This document shows positions 50,765 to 62,401 of a DNA stretch of 64,000 nucleotides, piece after piece (position 1 is the first letter of the stretch; every line of letters begins with the position of its first letter). Both the position numbers and the translations under genes were made by a program. The notes beneath the pieces were generated by a model. That model made no database searches. It was not told the origin of the DNA and saw only the letters and a list, made by a program, of their open reading frames with translations. The DNA lies in the NCBI GenBank assembly GCA_905221605.1, contig CAJNDS010002738.1:227501-291500 (forward strand), written 5' to 3'. Source of the DNA: Symbiodinium natans (lineage: Eukaryota; Sar; Dinophyceae; Suessiales; Symbiodiniaceae).

Positions 50765-53490
50765 TGCGCCCGTTGTCATGATGAAGATTTGACTGAAGCC
50801 ATCCTCGCAAGTCAAGACCTTGGGCAATGAAAGCTGCAGATTTGCAAATACCATCAAAGGTCCCAACCTGACGAACCATGCATGCCAATGCCACTGCTTT
50901 TTGGGTTCGGAATTGATAAAATCTGGATAACTACCGGCCTGTTCTCTTTAGGTGGGCAGGGTAGCAAGAGAAACAAGCGGGCACACTTCTCATGATTATT
51001 CATTGCAAGCCAAGTGGCCACTAGCTCCCAAGTATTCGGAGCATCACTGTGGGAAGAGGCAGCAAGGAAATCGTTGCCAGCTGAAAGTCGTCACGCGCTC
51101 GAACAAAAGCATAATGAAACAGACCTAAGGTTGTGTGCGAGGACACGATAACAAGAGTACATGTCCTTGTCTCTGTTTGGTGCAGGAGCCTGGCCGCTGG
51201 CAGCTTTGTCTGCGGTTGCCTTGGTTGATCTCACTTGAGTCCTGAGAGCCCTGGAACCCTGCATGAAGATCCACATTCAACCTGAAACCTCAAAGCCAGC
51301 CAACAAATCTCCGAACCTGGCAAGCCTGCCAAAGAAGAATGACTTGCACAGTGCTGAGCAGTGCAGAGCAGTGCTGAGCAGTAATTGTTAGGATCCAGAC
51401 TACTTCAAGAACCTGATCCAGTCAGCCCTGCGGCGGGTTCGGAGAGGAGAGAGCCACGGCGGGCATGTCTCATTTCAAAGGTAGGGCTTACAGCTCTTAC
51501 GCCTCTGCCTGGAAAGGTGGCAATCATAGCTCACAAACCCACTCGCGCCCTCAACTCTTCGAAATTCTCGAACCCAAGCCATCCGTGGAGAGTTCACACC
51601 ATCAAACCACCCTGCACGGGGTCATGACTTGAGAAAGCAGGTTTGGCTGTTTCATCCTGGAAAGGGAAAGGCTTGTTTGCCTGGCTTTGGGCCAAAAGAA
51701 TTATTGTGTTTCTTCTGAGCAGTTTAGCATTGGCCTCCAGCCTCGCCACCACCAGACACGTGTGATCTGTCCAAGGCATGAGGATCTGAACTAATCACAT
51801 GTATGTGTACATGAATGCTCGGTCATAAATGTCCATCCAAAACATGTAGGAATCAACACAAATGGAGACGTCTTTTCCGAAGAAGTAGCGGCTGGGGCTC
51901 TGGGGTGAGCTGGAACACGATGATTGTTTGAGGACTGCGATGCACACGGAAGCTGGAACAGCAGTTGCATTCGTCGCGCCAAGAAGGGCTCCAAGAGAAG
52001 CTCCATGTCGAAATACTATTGTAGGCGCAGTGCATAGACACAATGCCTCTGCATAGTGCACGACCTACATCAGCGTCACGCTTCCAGTTCGTCATGGTGG
52101 CTTTCCAACAGAGTCACGGTTGAGAACCCGGGTCTGATTCAGGCCTTGGTGTTCTCAGCCAGTTCAGCACCACTCGTGTTCACAGCTGCACAGGTGCCAG
52201 TACCCTTTCTTCCCTTGCTTCGGTAGCCAGAAGTGATGATCCTTGCAAAAGCTAGGACAGACACTGGAAAGTTCATCAGGCGGTGGGAATGTGCTGTATC
52301 TGCCACCTCCGAAACGCACACCCTTCTGATTGGACGGTACCCCCCCAACATGCGACGGAGATCTCCAACAAACGTCAGAGCTTCCGGTCCTTCGGGATTG
52401 CGGAAGGGAGGCCGTCCTCATGCCAGGGGATGCAAACCCATCTTGCGCCAACAGTGCAACTGATGCTTTTCACAACTCAGCCTGATGGGAAGCTGCTTTT
52501 TTGAACAGCGACCTCGAATCCACTCGTCACTCGTGACTTATCTGAGTGTTTTCCCAAGCGACAGACAGCTTCGCTACCGGACATCCTGTATCCAGGGTGG
52601 TTCGTTGGCGTGGCCTGGTAGGGTGAGCTCACGGAGCTCATGCCCTGTCACATACATGGCCTTGAGTGGCGCTGTGGCCGTGCGTTCGCTAGATTCGGCT
52701 TGAGTCTTATGGGAACAATTACAGTCATCAAGGTGGAATCTGAATCTGCGACACCGACATTGCGTTGCTAAGCTAGCAGGTGGACAAGATGCAGTTGCCT
52801 ACGTCAAGAGTCTGTGAGGGCGAGCTTTGCTTGTCAAGCTTTGGTCAAGTTGTGAGAGACTCTGCAAGGAGACCTTCAGCTTTGATTGGTCATGGAGCTG
52901 TGCACGTGTCGGACGCGATGACAGGCCCATTGTGGGATACTGAGGCAGTGTTGATAGTGAAGGAGCTGCATGCCAATCTGAGGGGGAAACCTAGCAGAAT
53001 CTAACCGGGAGGCCTTAAATGGAGGAGACTTTGTCTCGGTGAGGGAGCGCATGTCAGCACAGCAGCTGGAGCACATGTTTTTTGGTGGGATATTCCACCG
53101 GGTTCCAGCAGGTTCCGCTACTTGTCGCTGCGTTGCCGGATGTACAATTTTCCAGGAGTCTCAGCAGAACTGTTGAACTGTTCATGCAATGCAGTTCCCG
53201 CGTGGTTGTCGAAGAGGGGGCCGCCATGATGCATTTGAAGGGCTCAAGATGCATTGCGGTGCAGCAAGTGCAGCAAGTGCAATGAAATACGTGAAGCGAA
53301 TCCTCAGCACTCAGTGAGAAGACAATGGAGAAACTTTTGGTATCCGGGTGTGGCGGCTTTGAAGCAGGGGCAATAGTTTCATAGTTCTAAGGATGTTCTA
53401 AGGATTCTAAGGATACTAATAAATCTGTCTTGCAAAAGAAAGGTTCCACAGATTGCTCTTGCCAGGATCCAGGCCCTAGGCCGCCCTGAG
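50765..53490. other. No gene recognised
   Basis: Only short frames; the plus frames at 52780-53004 and 53082-53285 are mildly protein-like but unsupported. ACTGCTGAGCAGTGC-type repeats occur at 51350-51385. Confidence 0.3.
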
Positions 53491-53492
53491 CA

Positions 53493-53726
53493 ATGATGCC
53501 CAAGGGGTCGTTCTTCGGCGCCCTGGAAAGGAACATCTCGGCCTTTGTCTTGGTGGCCTTCGATACCACCCCAGACGCATGGGCACCTACGAGAGCAGGG
53601 AAGGCACTGGAGGCGGCCAGGGGCTTGGTGGAGCGGCTGACTTTCCTGTTCCCACTTGAAGGCAGCGAGGTGGACACAGATCAGGCACGCACTGGGCCAA
53701 TCCCGCCTCGTGCAGAGACTGTAGCC
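53493..53726 (+). CDS. First-exon candidate with consensus donor, unknown protein
   Basis: ATG 53493 (a second ATG follows directly) opens 78 codons that end exactly in phase 0 at a perfect GTAAGT donor (53727). The sequence (MMPKGSFFGALERNISAFVLVAFDTTPDAWAP...) has no known motif. It lies 370 bp upstream of the LicD-type frame on the same strand and could be its first exon, but the phases do not join directly, so another exon would be needed. Confidence 0.45.
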
Positions 53727-54095
53727 GTAAGTGCAAGGGTTTTCTCATCAAGGCTTTGTAGAGCTTCGAAGGGGGTCTCTGAATCCCATGCAGATGCCAC
53801 TAACAGCAGGGCTTAGACCCCCCTCATGTCCGTCAGAAGGCGCTTTGGTTCAGATGGCACGTCGAGGAGTTGCTCGTGCTTTGGATTGGCTTTGGAAGGG
53901 GGTGGTTTGACCACTTGTCAGCATTCTCTTCAGGCTTGATCTGGCAGTGCCTCGCCTTCCTAGAATCGTCTTCCCCCGATACAGGTCCTTAGTTTTGTTC
54001 GTGACAGAAGGTGACTGACATGTCATCAGTAGCATACAGACACTTAACGACCGTTGAGGTTCTACACCTGCGCGCTTCCCTTGAGACTCTTCCTG

Positions 54096-55322
54096 ATGCA
54101 CACCTTCCGGATCTTTTGGCCTTTGCTCTACTGCGGCCTTGCGAGCAAGTATATGATTGCAGAGCCCTATCGCACGATCTTGCTGCCGGAGGTGGACCTG
54201 ACCCAGCACAGTACGCATGCTTTGGTCAAGAGGGTGGCGCTGCTGCAATCCCTGCCAGCCTGTGATCGTCTGTGCTTCCTGGACCTTTCGGCTGCGTTCG
54301 GAGCTTTGGCGCTCCAAGCGGGACAGAGGAACCAGGAGGCCGATCTTTTTGCTTATCTAGCCGAAATCCAACTGCAGTTGCAGTCCGCCTTCTGTGAGGA
54401 CATCCACGATTGTACCCGCACGCGTCCCGCTGCAGAGCTACTACGGACGACCGTCGGCTTCCTGCACATGATAGCAGAACTGCCACTTCTAAAGAGGAGG
54501 AGACAAGACGTCTTCGAAAGTGCTGGCGCAACGCTTGAAAGCACCAACTTCAGAGGCCCTTCCCTGGCCTCTGTGCACTCAGATTTCTGGGGGCTCCCTT
54601 TGATGCTAAGCCCCGCTGATGAGATCGAGACCCCGTGCTTGGACAAGATGGACACGGATCCCATAAGCCCCGCAAGAGCCTTGCAAATCTACCGCATGCT
54701 CAACACCGTCGGCCAAATACTCTCCCGATTTGGTGTGGAGTGGTTTGTGTCACACGGTACGCTTCTGGGCGCTATCCGGCATGGAGGTCAGATCCCACAT
54801 GATTGTGACTTAGACATATCGATGTTCTCTTGGGATCTTCACAAAATTAGAAATGCCTCCTTGATGCTGGCATTACAGAGGAATGGCTACCTTATGGATT
54901 ACTTGCCGGTTCAGAACCTGTTTACAGTATGGCGAGTTGGCAGGCATATGGGCAGAGAAGTTCGTGGCGCGCGTGCGCTTGACAACCTGAACAGGTACAG
55001 TCCAGCTTTGCACATCTTCGTGCTCTTCGATCATCAGAAAAGAAAAGCATGGGAGTACGAGACAGACAGACTGAAGCACCAAGGCTGGCGCCTCCTTCAG
55101 GCGGATTTGCTTCCTCTGCAGCTTCGTCCATTTGGGAGCTTCACAGTTCCAGTCCCCGCAAATCCACAACTTTACTTGGATCGTATGTATGGAGATGACT
55201 GGCAGTCAACGATCCGCAGCATGACCGCACTTGAGGAGTTGGATTACTTCGGTCCAACCCCCCTGAAAACTACTTCAATGGCCCAACCGACTGGTCCACT
55301 GGAAGAAGTGTTTTTCGACTAA
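54096..55322 (+). CDS. LicD/fukutin-family nucleotidyl- or phosphotransferase
   Basis: The frame is open from 54048 (TAA at 54045). The first ATG, 54096, gives about 408 residues, starting with a hydrophobic stretch (FRIFWPLLYCGLA) that could be a signal anchor. The C-terminal half is a LicD domain: VEWFVSHGTLLGAIRHGGQI, then the acidic signature PHDCDLDISMF, and near the end FTVPVPANPQLYLDRMYGDDW, the usual YLxxxYGxDW closing motif. Members transfer phosphocholine, ribitol phosphate or similar groups onto glycans, in eukaryotes usually in the Golgi. The ~200-residue N-terminal part is not recognised. The Asp signature is intact, so activity is plausible. The true start may lie in an upstream exon. 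Confidence 0.85.
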   Translation: MHTFRIFWPLLYCGLASKYMIAEPYRTILLPEVDLTQHSTHALVKRVALLQSLPACDRLCFLDLSAAFGALALQAGQRNQEADLFAYLAEIQLQLQSAFCEDIHDCTRTRPAAELLRTTVGFLHMIAELPLLKRRRQDVFESAGATLESTNFRGPSLASVHSDFWGLPLMLSPADEIETPCLDKMDTDPISPARALQIYRMLNTVGQILSRFGVEWFVSHGTLLGAIRHGGQIPHDCDLDISMFSWDLHKIRNASLMLALQRNGYLMDYLPVQNLFTVWRVGRHMGREVRGARALDNLNRYSPALHIFVLFDHQKRKAWEYETDRLKHQGWRLLQADLLPLQLRPFGSFTVPVPANPQLYLDRMYGDDWQSTIRSMTALEELDYFGPTPLKTTSMAQPTGPLEEVFFD

Positions 55323-56590
55323 GTTGCCATTCCTCGTACTCGTACCTTCTCCTTGTCGCCAATGTGCGCAATGTGCCCAGGGTAGCCGACAAGTGAAGCT
55401 CGAGGCCCAAGCGGGATGTTTCAACGCGCCGATGCACACGAGCTGAAAGTTCACAGCGGACGCCAGAGAAGCAAATGCTTGCCTGTCTCGTGCCTTGGCG
55501 GACCTGGATAGCTGACACCAGCAGCCTTTCGCCGGAACAAGATCATCTCTCGTCATGTGGGCAGCAGCTTCCGTGTGGAGTTTTGTTTCGAGCTGGCTTG
55601 TGCCGAAATTTCGAGAGAGGTGGAAAGGGAAGAAAGCTCGCAACTCCCGTGCTCCCTTCCCTCGGTCCATGGCTGTCCAAGGTCTACAATTCTACGCATA
55701 TATAACCGTAAGGAGTGTGCTCGATTGCGCGAGGAAAGGTGTAGTTTCACACCCACCGTTGCCTGCCAGCACACGCGGAAAAGTTTGTCCTTTGCTCACC
55801 TGCACTGCTTCACCCCCTGATGTCAAATCCTCAACTTGGTAGATGAGCTGTGTTCCTCAGCAGTTCGTGCCCAAGGTAGATGCATGAACAGAATAACTGC
55901 AACCAGGTCATAGGACAGCGCCCTTGTTGTGATTGTGGGGCGACAGACGGACCCCCCAAACCCAAAACCCCAACCCCAATCCCAAGTCTTTAAATACCAT
56001 CTTCGGCCGGCTGAAGGCCTGGCCGCTGGGGCTCGCGCGAGCGCCATGCAAGCACAGAAGTTCCATCATTTGGGTCAGGCGCGGGACATGGTGGGACCAG
56101 CAATGCTCGGGGCGATGCTTTGGTGCGACCTGAGTCTGATGCGACTCATACGACTGTGGAGCCTTCTGAGCTTGCTTTGGACGGACAGCCTGGCCGAGAC
56201 CCTTCCGTTGAGAAGAACTGTGCAGTTGAAGGACGCGGGGACGCTTGAGGCTTTGGAGGCTTTGGAGGGATGCGGCTGTGGGTCTTTGTGGGCCGCTTTG
56301 TGGCTTTGTGGCTTTGTGGCCTCTGAAATTCTGAAAAACACTTCTTGCGGGTGAACATATCTGCTGCCTCCTGGAGGATTTGCCGATGCCTCTCCTGAGC
56401 CTGGGTTTGGATGGCACCGAGTCCACGGCAGCGCGCCTTGCATCCTTCTTCGCCGCAGGAGGCCGCCACATCAGCGTGCCTCTGCACATCTCTGCACATC
56501 TCTGCACCACATTCTTGCACATCTCATTCTGATTCTCTGCCTTTTTGGGGTTAGTATACTGGGTCTTCCCTCTTTGGAGAAGCTTTGGAG
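55323..56590. other. No gene recognised
   Basis: Plus and minus frames near 55.9-56.5 kb are open but repetitive: GGCTTTGGA and GGCTTTGTG repeats at 56245-56330, and TCTGCACATC repeats at 56480-56515. Confidence 0.35.
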
Positions 56591-56596
56591 AAGCTG

Positions 56597-57087
56597 AGGT
56601 GAGGAGCAGCAGCCCACACCATGAGCTGCAGGAAGTGGCGGGGGCCGTTGCGGAGGCAGGGTTGTCGTGGTCGGAGGTCTTCGTGTCCGCGCAGGTCGCG
56701 GCCGAGGACCTGGGCTACGATGGGACGATCAGGGCAGTGGACCAGATGATGGGTTGGCTGGGCATCGGAGGCCTCAACCTCGCCTTGGTTGGCCCAGGGA
56801 GGCCCTCACTGGGCAAGAAGCAGGTGCTTAGCACAGATCCCGCTTGTGCTGGCAGCGACTTCGGTTGGGAGCTCTGTGTTGCTGGCAGCATTGCGGCTGT
56901 GGAGCACATGCAGATCATGGGCACAGTCGATGCCTTGGGTGCCTATGACTGGACCGTGCACTGGCTACAACGCTTCTGGCCACTCCTGCATGAGCCTCTC
57001 GCAGCTGTTCAGCTCACCTTTGACACATTTGCCAGCAGCCATCGCGCTGCTGCGAAGTACTGCTTGATGAGGGGAGTGCAGGCTTGA
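56597..57087 (+). pseudogene. Aldo/keto-reductase-like fragment, catalytically degenerate
   Basis: The frame to TGA 57087 aligns with the middle of aldo/keto reductases: EVAGAVAEAGLSWSEVFVS (family EVGxAIxESGxxREELFIT), LGYDGTIRAVDQMMGWLGIGGLNLALV (GYExTLxAxExSLxxLGLDYLDLYLI), and then ALGAYDWTVHWL...AAVQLTFDTF...AKYCLMRGVQA, matching the IGVSNF and VNQxxxHP regions. The catalytic Lys of ITTK is replaced (VSAQ), and the His of the HWP motif is gone (VGPG). The N-terminal Asp/Tyr part and the C-terminal third are absent. It could be an exon of a divergent paralogue, but as read it cannot be an active reductase. Confidence 0.6.
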
Positions 57088-57540
57088 CTGCTGGCCTTTT
57101 GCTTGCAGTGTGGTTGTCCTGTACGCTCAACCAGTAACTAGTACGCAGGTACCACTGAAATCTGCGGAAGACACCGTAGAGTAGTCATGCGAGTTGCTAC
57201 CTCTTGCAACCACAGCTCCTGAAAACTTCAATCTCAGAGGTATTTGGTTGCGGTGTTTGTTTCGCGTCAAAATAGTCACGAAAGCTAGTGCAGCTAAATT
57301 GACTTGACCTGTGCTGTGAGGGTTTTCGGACCAAGTTTGTCTCTTTATCGACGATTTCGACCAAAAGGGGGGCCACTATTGAACGGTTCACACACGCGGG
57401 GGGCGTCGCCATTGGAATCTTCAATGTCGCTTGGGGGTCCGCGTTGATCCTATCAATGCCACATTTGGTGTATACTTGAGGGTCGCGCGGGGATCTTGAG
57501 CTACAGATCGCGGTATGCGTGTGTGCGGGCTGAAGCATCA

Positions 57541-57720
57541 TCTTATCTCAAGCGTTTGTTTTGGAGAGGTGGTGACGCATGGTGATCGCATTGTGATCGT
57601 GTGCGAGTGCGGTGATGGTGCGTGGTGTTGCGTGAGGGTGGCTTGTGCGGGTTTGTAGCGGAGTGTGGAGCGGTGGTGCGCGATCTCTACGGCTTTAGCG
57701 CATGGTGGGGCGGTGGTGTG
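57541..57720 (+). other. G/T-skewed tract
   Basis: About 180 bp with strong G+T excess on the plus strand and repeated GCGGTGGTG/GTGATCG. No gene. Confidence 0.6.
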
Positions 57721-57919
57721 CGGTGCGGGCTTTCATGCCTGTAGAAGTTAGGGTAGTTCTTTTGTTGACCTCGGCTTGCCCCACAAGTCCTTCCAAGAAC
57801 CTCTTTGGAGCAGCAGGTCCTCATGGGCGGCTTCGTGGAGCAACCAGGAAGCCAGGGAAGTCTTTGGACAATTCTAAGTTGTTTCTCAAGCTGATCTCCA
57901 ATCATCTTCCCGCTCGCAG

Positions 57920-58083
57920 GAGGTCTCCTGCTCTACATGTTCTTCGATGCCCAGACCTACTCGGAGGCAGTTGCGGGGCGGGCCGCGTCCGCATCCGCCG
58001 CGGTTGTTGCAGATTGGTTGGCGACGAAAAATGTCGCAGCTGGGCTGGAAATGTGGGCAGGGCTTCAGGGACATCACGACTAG
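57920..58083 (+). CDS. Exon-like block, unknown protein
   Basis: After CTTCCCGCTCGCAG at 57919 the plus frame reads GGLLLYMFFDAQTYSEAVAGRAASASAAVVADWLATKNVAAGLEMW and stops at 58081. The Ala-rich amphipathic sequence is protein-like. An upstream open block at 57800-57890 may belong to the same gene. No domain recognised. Confidence 0.35.
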
Positions 58084-58732
58084 CAAAGGTTGCAGCCGGA
58101 GAAAGTATGAGAACGTCATACAAGGGAACGCCCACCCGACCTTCATGTCAGTGAAAATTCCAGGCTGTGGTGCTTCCTGCCAGCATTGACCCTGGGCAGC
58201 TTACCAATCTCCTTGGTCCCGACGAGCAGCTTTTGGCGTCCCGATCCCTGCTGGATGCCTTGGAGTTCCGGCCACTCGGCCTCCGTCCAGGTGGGCAAGC
58301 GATGGTAAGCTATGGCAAACTAATTCGGCTGCCGGTTTGACAGTCCGCTTCCACCATGTTTTGGCCAACTTTCGATGCCATGTGCGACAGGGAGGTTCGT
58401 GGCGAGTGCGAGGATTGAGAATCTGCAGATCTGCGAAGTACCTGACAGCGAATTACCAACCCAACAGAGCCTCATCTTCCTAAATCACAGAGATGCAACC
58501 AAGGTTCTGGCCTGTGCAGACGAGTCCAATGCTGCATGAAATCCTTCCTGAGGGTGCAGCTTGCCAGTTCGATCTCCACGTGACGGGCTTCCTGGAGCGC
58601 GTGATTTAAGCTTCTATTTGCTGCTTAGCGAAGCTGCCCGCAGTGGCATTTCCGTCTGGTCTTTGTGGATCCCTCAAAGGGTCAAAGGGCTATAAAGCGC
58701 GCAGAAGCGGAAAAGAAGAAGACAGAGAGAGC

Positions 58733-58940
58733 CGTAGGGAGAGGGGGAGGGGAGGGGAGGGGGAGGCGAGGGGGAGGGAAGGGGGAGGGGAGGGGGAGGG
58801 GAGGAGGGAGGGGAGGGGAGGGGGAGGGAAGGGGGAGGGGAGGGGGAGGGGAGGAGGGAGGGGGAGGGGAGGGAGGCGAGGGGGGGGGGAGGGGGAGGGG
58901 AGGAGGGAGGAGGGGGGTGGAGGGAGGGAGAGGGTGAGGG
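58733..58940 (+). repeat. G-rich purine tract (GGGGAGGG)n
   Basis: About 200 bp of almost pure purine on the plus strand, with dozens of GGG runs at G-quadruplex spacing. Triplex and replication-stalling potential. Frames across it are repeat translations. Confidence 0.95.
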
Positions 58941-59509
58941 GGCTGCATCCAGGAGACTTCAGAGCAGGCAATTTTATTTTTTTTGCAAAGGGGAATGGCT
59001 GCGCGACGCTTACACCTCTCCATCTTCGCAACGCAGAAACAATCCGTTGCAGATCGAGGGGCACAGCGCGGGCTAAGAGTCGGAATAGTGCGCCTCGCGG
59101 TGACCCGTGCTGAGCTCGTAACCTACACTGCAGACCTCAACACACGTTGTAAGGCTTTCGCTGGAAAGATATGTGCCAGTCACATGTGCTAGAATCATGT
59201 ACTACAGAATGCTGAATTCCGCCTCTCGGGACCTTTTCCGGGGTATCGTCGGTGTTGTAATGCAAGGCTCCCCCCTTGTGGCACGTGAACCAACTTTCCA
59301 GCGCCTGATGATGTTGCCTTTCAATGTCTGCGGAGGAGTGTGCGCTGGCCATGAAGGACCTGCGGAAGTCGGAAGCTGTACTCCCTGTGGACCAGGGTCC
59401 AAGAGGCTGCTCCGTGCCACGCGGTGATGATTTGGGACGTTTGGGATGTTGACAACATGTGATAAAGAAAGTGGCAAATAAACTGGAGGTTTGTTTTGTG
59501 CCCGCCCAG

Positions 59510-61541
59510 GTACTTGGGCAACAACTGCAACTCCTTTGCTTGCGCGCAGCCGCAGTTTCGAGAGTCTGGGATGGTGGCCGGTCATCCCAGAACTTTGCCA
59601 GTCTGCCAGAAAAATTTTGCCAATCTCCCGGATCAGGGCCGAACTTTGTTCTTGTCCATGTGCATGGGATCTGACTACTTCGAAAAGTTTTGCGCGCCAT
59701 TCCTTGCTTCGTATCGTATGGTGTACGGTGGAGTCGCGCCTGGATGGCACACGCTGAGAGTGTGGGCAGTGGGCGTGAACGCTTCTCAGCTCCAGCAAGC
59801 TAAAGACATGTTTTCTTCGGCGGGCGTGGAGTTCGAAGAGAGCAGCCTGCAAGCACTGTCTCGGCAGTATGCAGAGGAGCATGGACACGGAAGCGGGGTG
59901 GAAGGTTATTTGCATGAGAACTTGAGCTTACCTGGTGTGGACAGCGCTACCGGCTGCCATGAGTGCGACCCGTTAAATCCTCATATTTGCCTATGTGATC
60001 CCGGTGTTCACGATGAGAAGGTCACGGGCCAAAGTCACAACAAGGAGTGTCGAATAGCATCGCAGCATGGCATAATGTCACAATAATGTCACATAGTGAC
60101 GCCAGGAAAGTTCGTTGGTTCGATTCGTTCGACTTTGTTTCGTACCCTTGTCTCATGTTCACAAGAGTACGGAATGCTATTGACCAGCGTAGTGCTACAG
60201 AATGCTGTCAGCTGCATTACAACGTCGATGTGTGCAGGTCGTTTTCAACAACATCTACTTCCTGAGATGGGTCGGAGCGCAGTTCTTGGCCCTTTTGGGA
60301 ACCAGTTTGGCCAATGGAGTTTTCTTTTGTGCTATGGCATAGCTTACCTAGACGAGTATCATATCCAAAAGCCAGAAGTGGCCCTGAATCTGCTGCCAGA
60401 GGTTTGAAGCAACACAGAACTCTGGCTTCCAGTACATGGTGTTCATCGATTCGGACATGCTTTTTCTGCGGCCCTTGGACAAGTTTCTCACGCGGCAGCC
60501 AGCTGCCGAATGGGAATACGCCTTCACGGTCTATGACAAACTTCATGAGGCCGGTAGCGTATGGTAGCGTAGTTGCGCTGTTGGGGTCGGGGGCTGACTT
60601 CCACGGGGGATAGCAAGCCGGAGCCACAGGCGTCGTGTTGTGTTTTCATTGGTCCAGTTTTCAATGAGCCCAGGTCCCTTGGGGGAGCAACGAGGAGGTT
60701 GCGAAGACTCGAAACGGGCATGTACGTCTGAACGCCGGCATTCAGTTCTTCAGGTGAGCCTTCAAATAACAGTACTTACAGTGCCTACAGGTTGCAGTGC
60801 TACTACATTGCGGCACTTCAAGAAGCAGCGTAGCATATGTAAGGAGGGTTTCTGGGTCTGGAAGTGGGTTCGGCTTCTGGAACTGTCTCGCGACATGTCG
60901 TGCCCCTCTTAGATCCTCTTAGTCTTTTGGGGGCGCTTGGGGGCTGACTTGACATTGACTTGACTCCGAAAGCGACCTGACCATGCCTGAACAATCTGGC
61001 AGATATACGTCCAGCGTGGCGCTGTACCTTTCCAACCTCGTGCGGATCACGCTGGACTTTGTGGAGCAAGGGCATGTGCAAGTTCCGGGTGGAAACGTGC
61101 TGACATGGTACCTGGAAGAGTTGCTCGGAGGAGATGAGCTATCGTAGTATCACGGAACCCGAGCAGCAACAAACCTAGACAACTCGAGCAGAATATGCCC
61201 GACGCGTGCATGATCGTGCATGTATGGATGCACTGCTCACTCACTTTTTCTGTGATCGTGTGTCTGTGCAGACCAGGTTCAAAGGAGTAAGCCAGGCAGC
61301 GATCGCTTGGGTGGTTGGTCTGCACAATCTGCTCTACGAGGATTGCGAGATCTGCTGGCCCAAGGCACCGGTTCTGGAGATGCTTTCGGAGTACGGGGAA
61401 CCCTTCAAGCTTAAAGCTCAGGGACTCCCAGCCCGCCTACTCAATCAAGCAGAATCGGTTGTGGACGGCGTGCTGACGAAAGACATGCACATTGTGCACT
61501 TGAAAGGCCCCGTCATATCTTCCCGGGTGTCACAACGATAA
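59510..61541 (+). CDS. Multi-exon GT-A glycosyltransferase-like gene
   Basis: Several plus-strand blocks carry glycosyltransferase features in order. Block 1 (59510 after GCCCGCCCAG, to about 60000) is Cys-rich (YLGNNCNSFACAQPQF, LPVCQKNF, YFEKFCAPFLASYRMVYGG). Block 3 (60400-60553, between CTGCCAG and GTAGCG) has GFQYMVFIDSDMLFLRPLDKF, with the DSD metal/nucleotide-sugar motif. Block 4 (60674-60753, before GTGAGC) ends RLNAGIQFFR, the usual post-DxD acceptor-site motif. Block 5 (about 61000-61146) has ALYLSNLVRITLDFVEQ. Block 6 (about 61271-61541) ends MHIVHLKGP, recalling the closing HxxG motif of GT8-like enzymes. The exact splice pattern is not solved, and block 2 (60238-60350) is ambiguous. 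The sugar and the target are unknown. Confidence 0.55.
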
Positions 61542-61799
61542 CGACTTGCCCTAGGCAAGGGTTGCCCTTGGTTGTGGCTACATCGGCTTCGTCGCAAGGT
61601 TGCCAGGATTCAGTACTCAAGTTCGGCATAGCTTCGAGTGTGAGCCGTTGTTGTTTCATAGCTTCACGGACTCATGAAAATCAGTTTCACGCCGCGTGCC
61701 AGTTCTTAATACATGTCACATAGTCCATATACCACAGCAACTCAATAGTTTCTCTGTGGAAGCTGTCGTGCTCGGGAGGCCTCTGGTGGCGAATCTTGA

Positions 61800-62005
61800 T
61801 CTTAAACTCAACTGCCCATCCGATTGAAACGCGCTGCTTGGCGTGGAATTCCGATGCGCACAAGCTGTGGACATCCCTGTACCTGGCCTGGCGGCCACAG
61901 CACGTCATTGACACCGTGGTCCGGCACGGCGAAGGCTGCCCAAGAACGTCCTGGATGGAAGTTCCTGAATCGCAGCTGGGCTCTTTGCTGCCCCCTGATA
62001 CCTGA
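61800..62005 (+). CDS. Exon-like frame, unknown
   Basis: The plus frame CLAWNSDAHKLWTSLYLAWRPQHVIDTVVRHGEGCPRTSWMEV is protein-like and lies 260 bp behind the glycosyltransferase-like gene. It may be an exon of a following gene. No domain recognised. Confidence 0.3.
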
Positions 62006-62227
62006 AGAGCTACAGAGCACACCAGGCGAGTTGGTGGAGGAGCACGGTGGCTCCCAGGAAATTCCACGCCAGGTTGGCCTTCCGGCAGCTGCAGCCCCAC
62101 GTCCAGCGGCACTCGGCCGGAAGTCCATCGGCTGCGAGTCCAGCTGCCAAGCTGCCAAGCAACCTGAAGTTACAGAAGTCGGAGCATGTCGGAGCTTGAG
62201 AGTTTTGACCCTGGGAAGATGCTATGA

Positions 62228-62401
62228 GACATTATGAGACGCTCATGTTCGGCAACGGAAGTTGTGGCAACCTGGAATTGGCGGAGAGGTGGTGGTCCAG
62301 CGTTCTCTGCAGTCCATTCGTACATTGTGCTGAAAACAAAGCGTGGCCCCGAAGGAAAAGAGTCAGAGCTTCAAATTCACCGACAAACTGTAGCACTTGA
62401 G
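62228..62401 (+). CDS. Exon-like frame (WWSSVLCSPFVHCAENKAWP), unknown
   Basis: The plus frame begins RHYETLMFGNGSCGNLELAERWW and continues through SPFVHCAENKAWP to a TGA at 62399. It looks like the tail of an enzyme. A 10-bp direct repeat (ATTATGAGAC / GCTATGAGAC) lies at its left edge. Confidence 0.3.
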
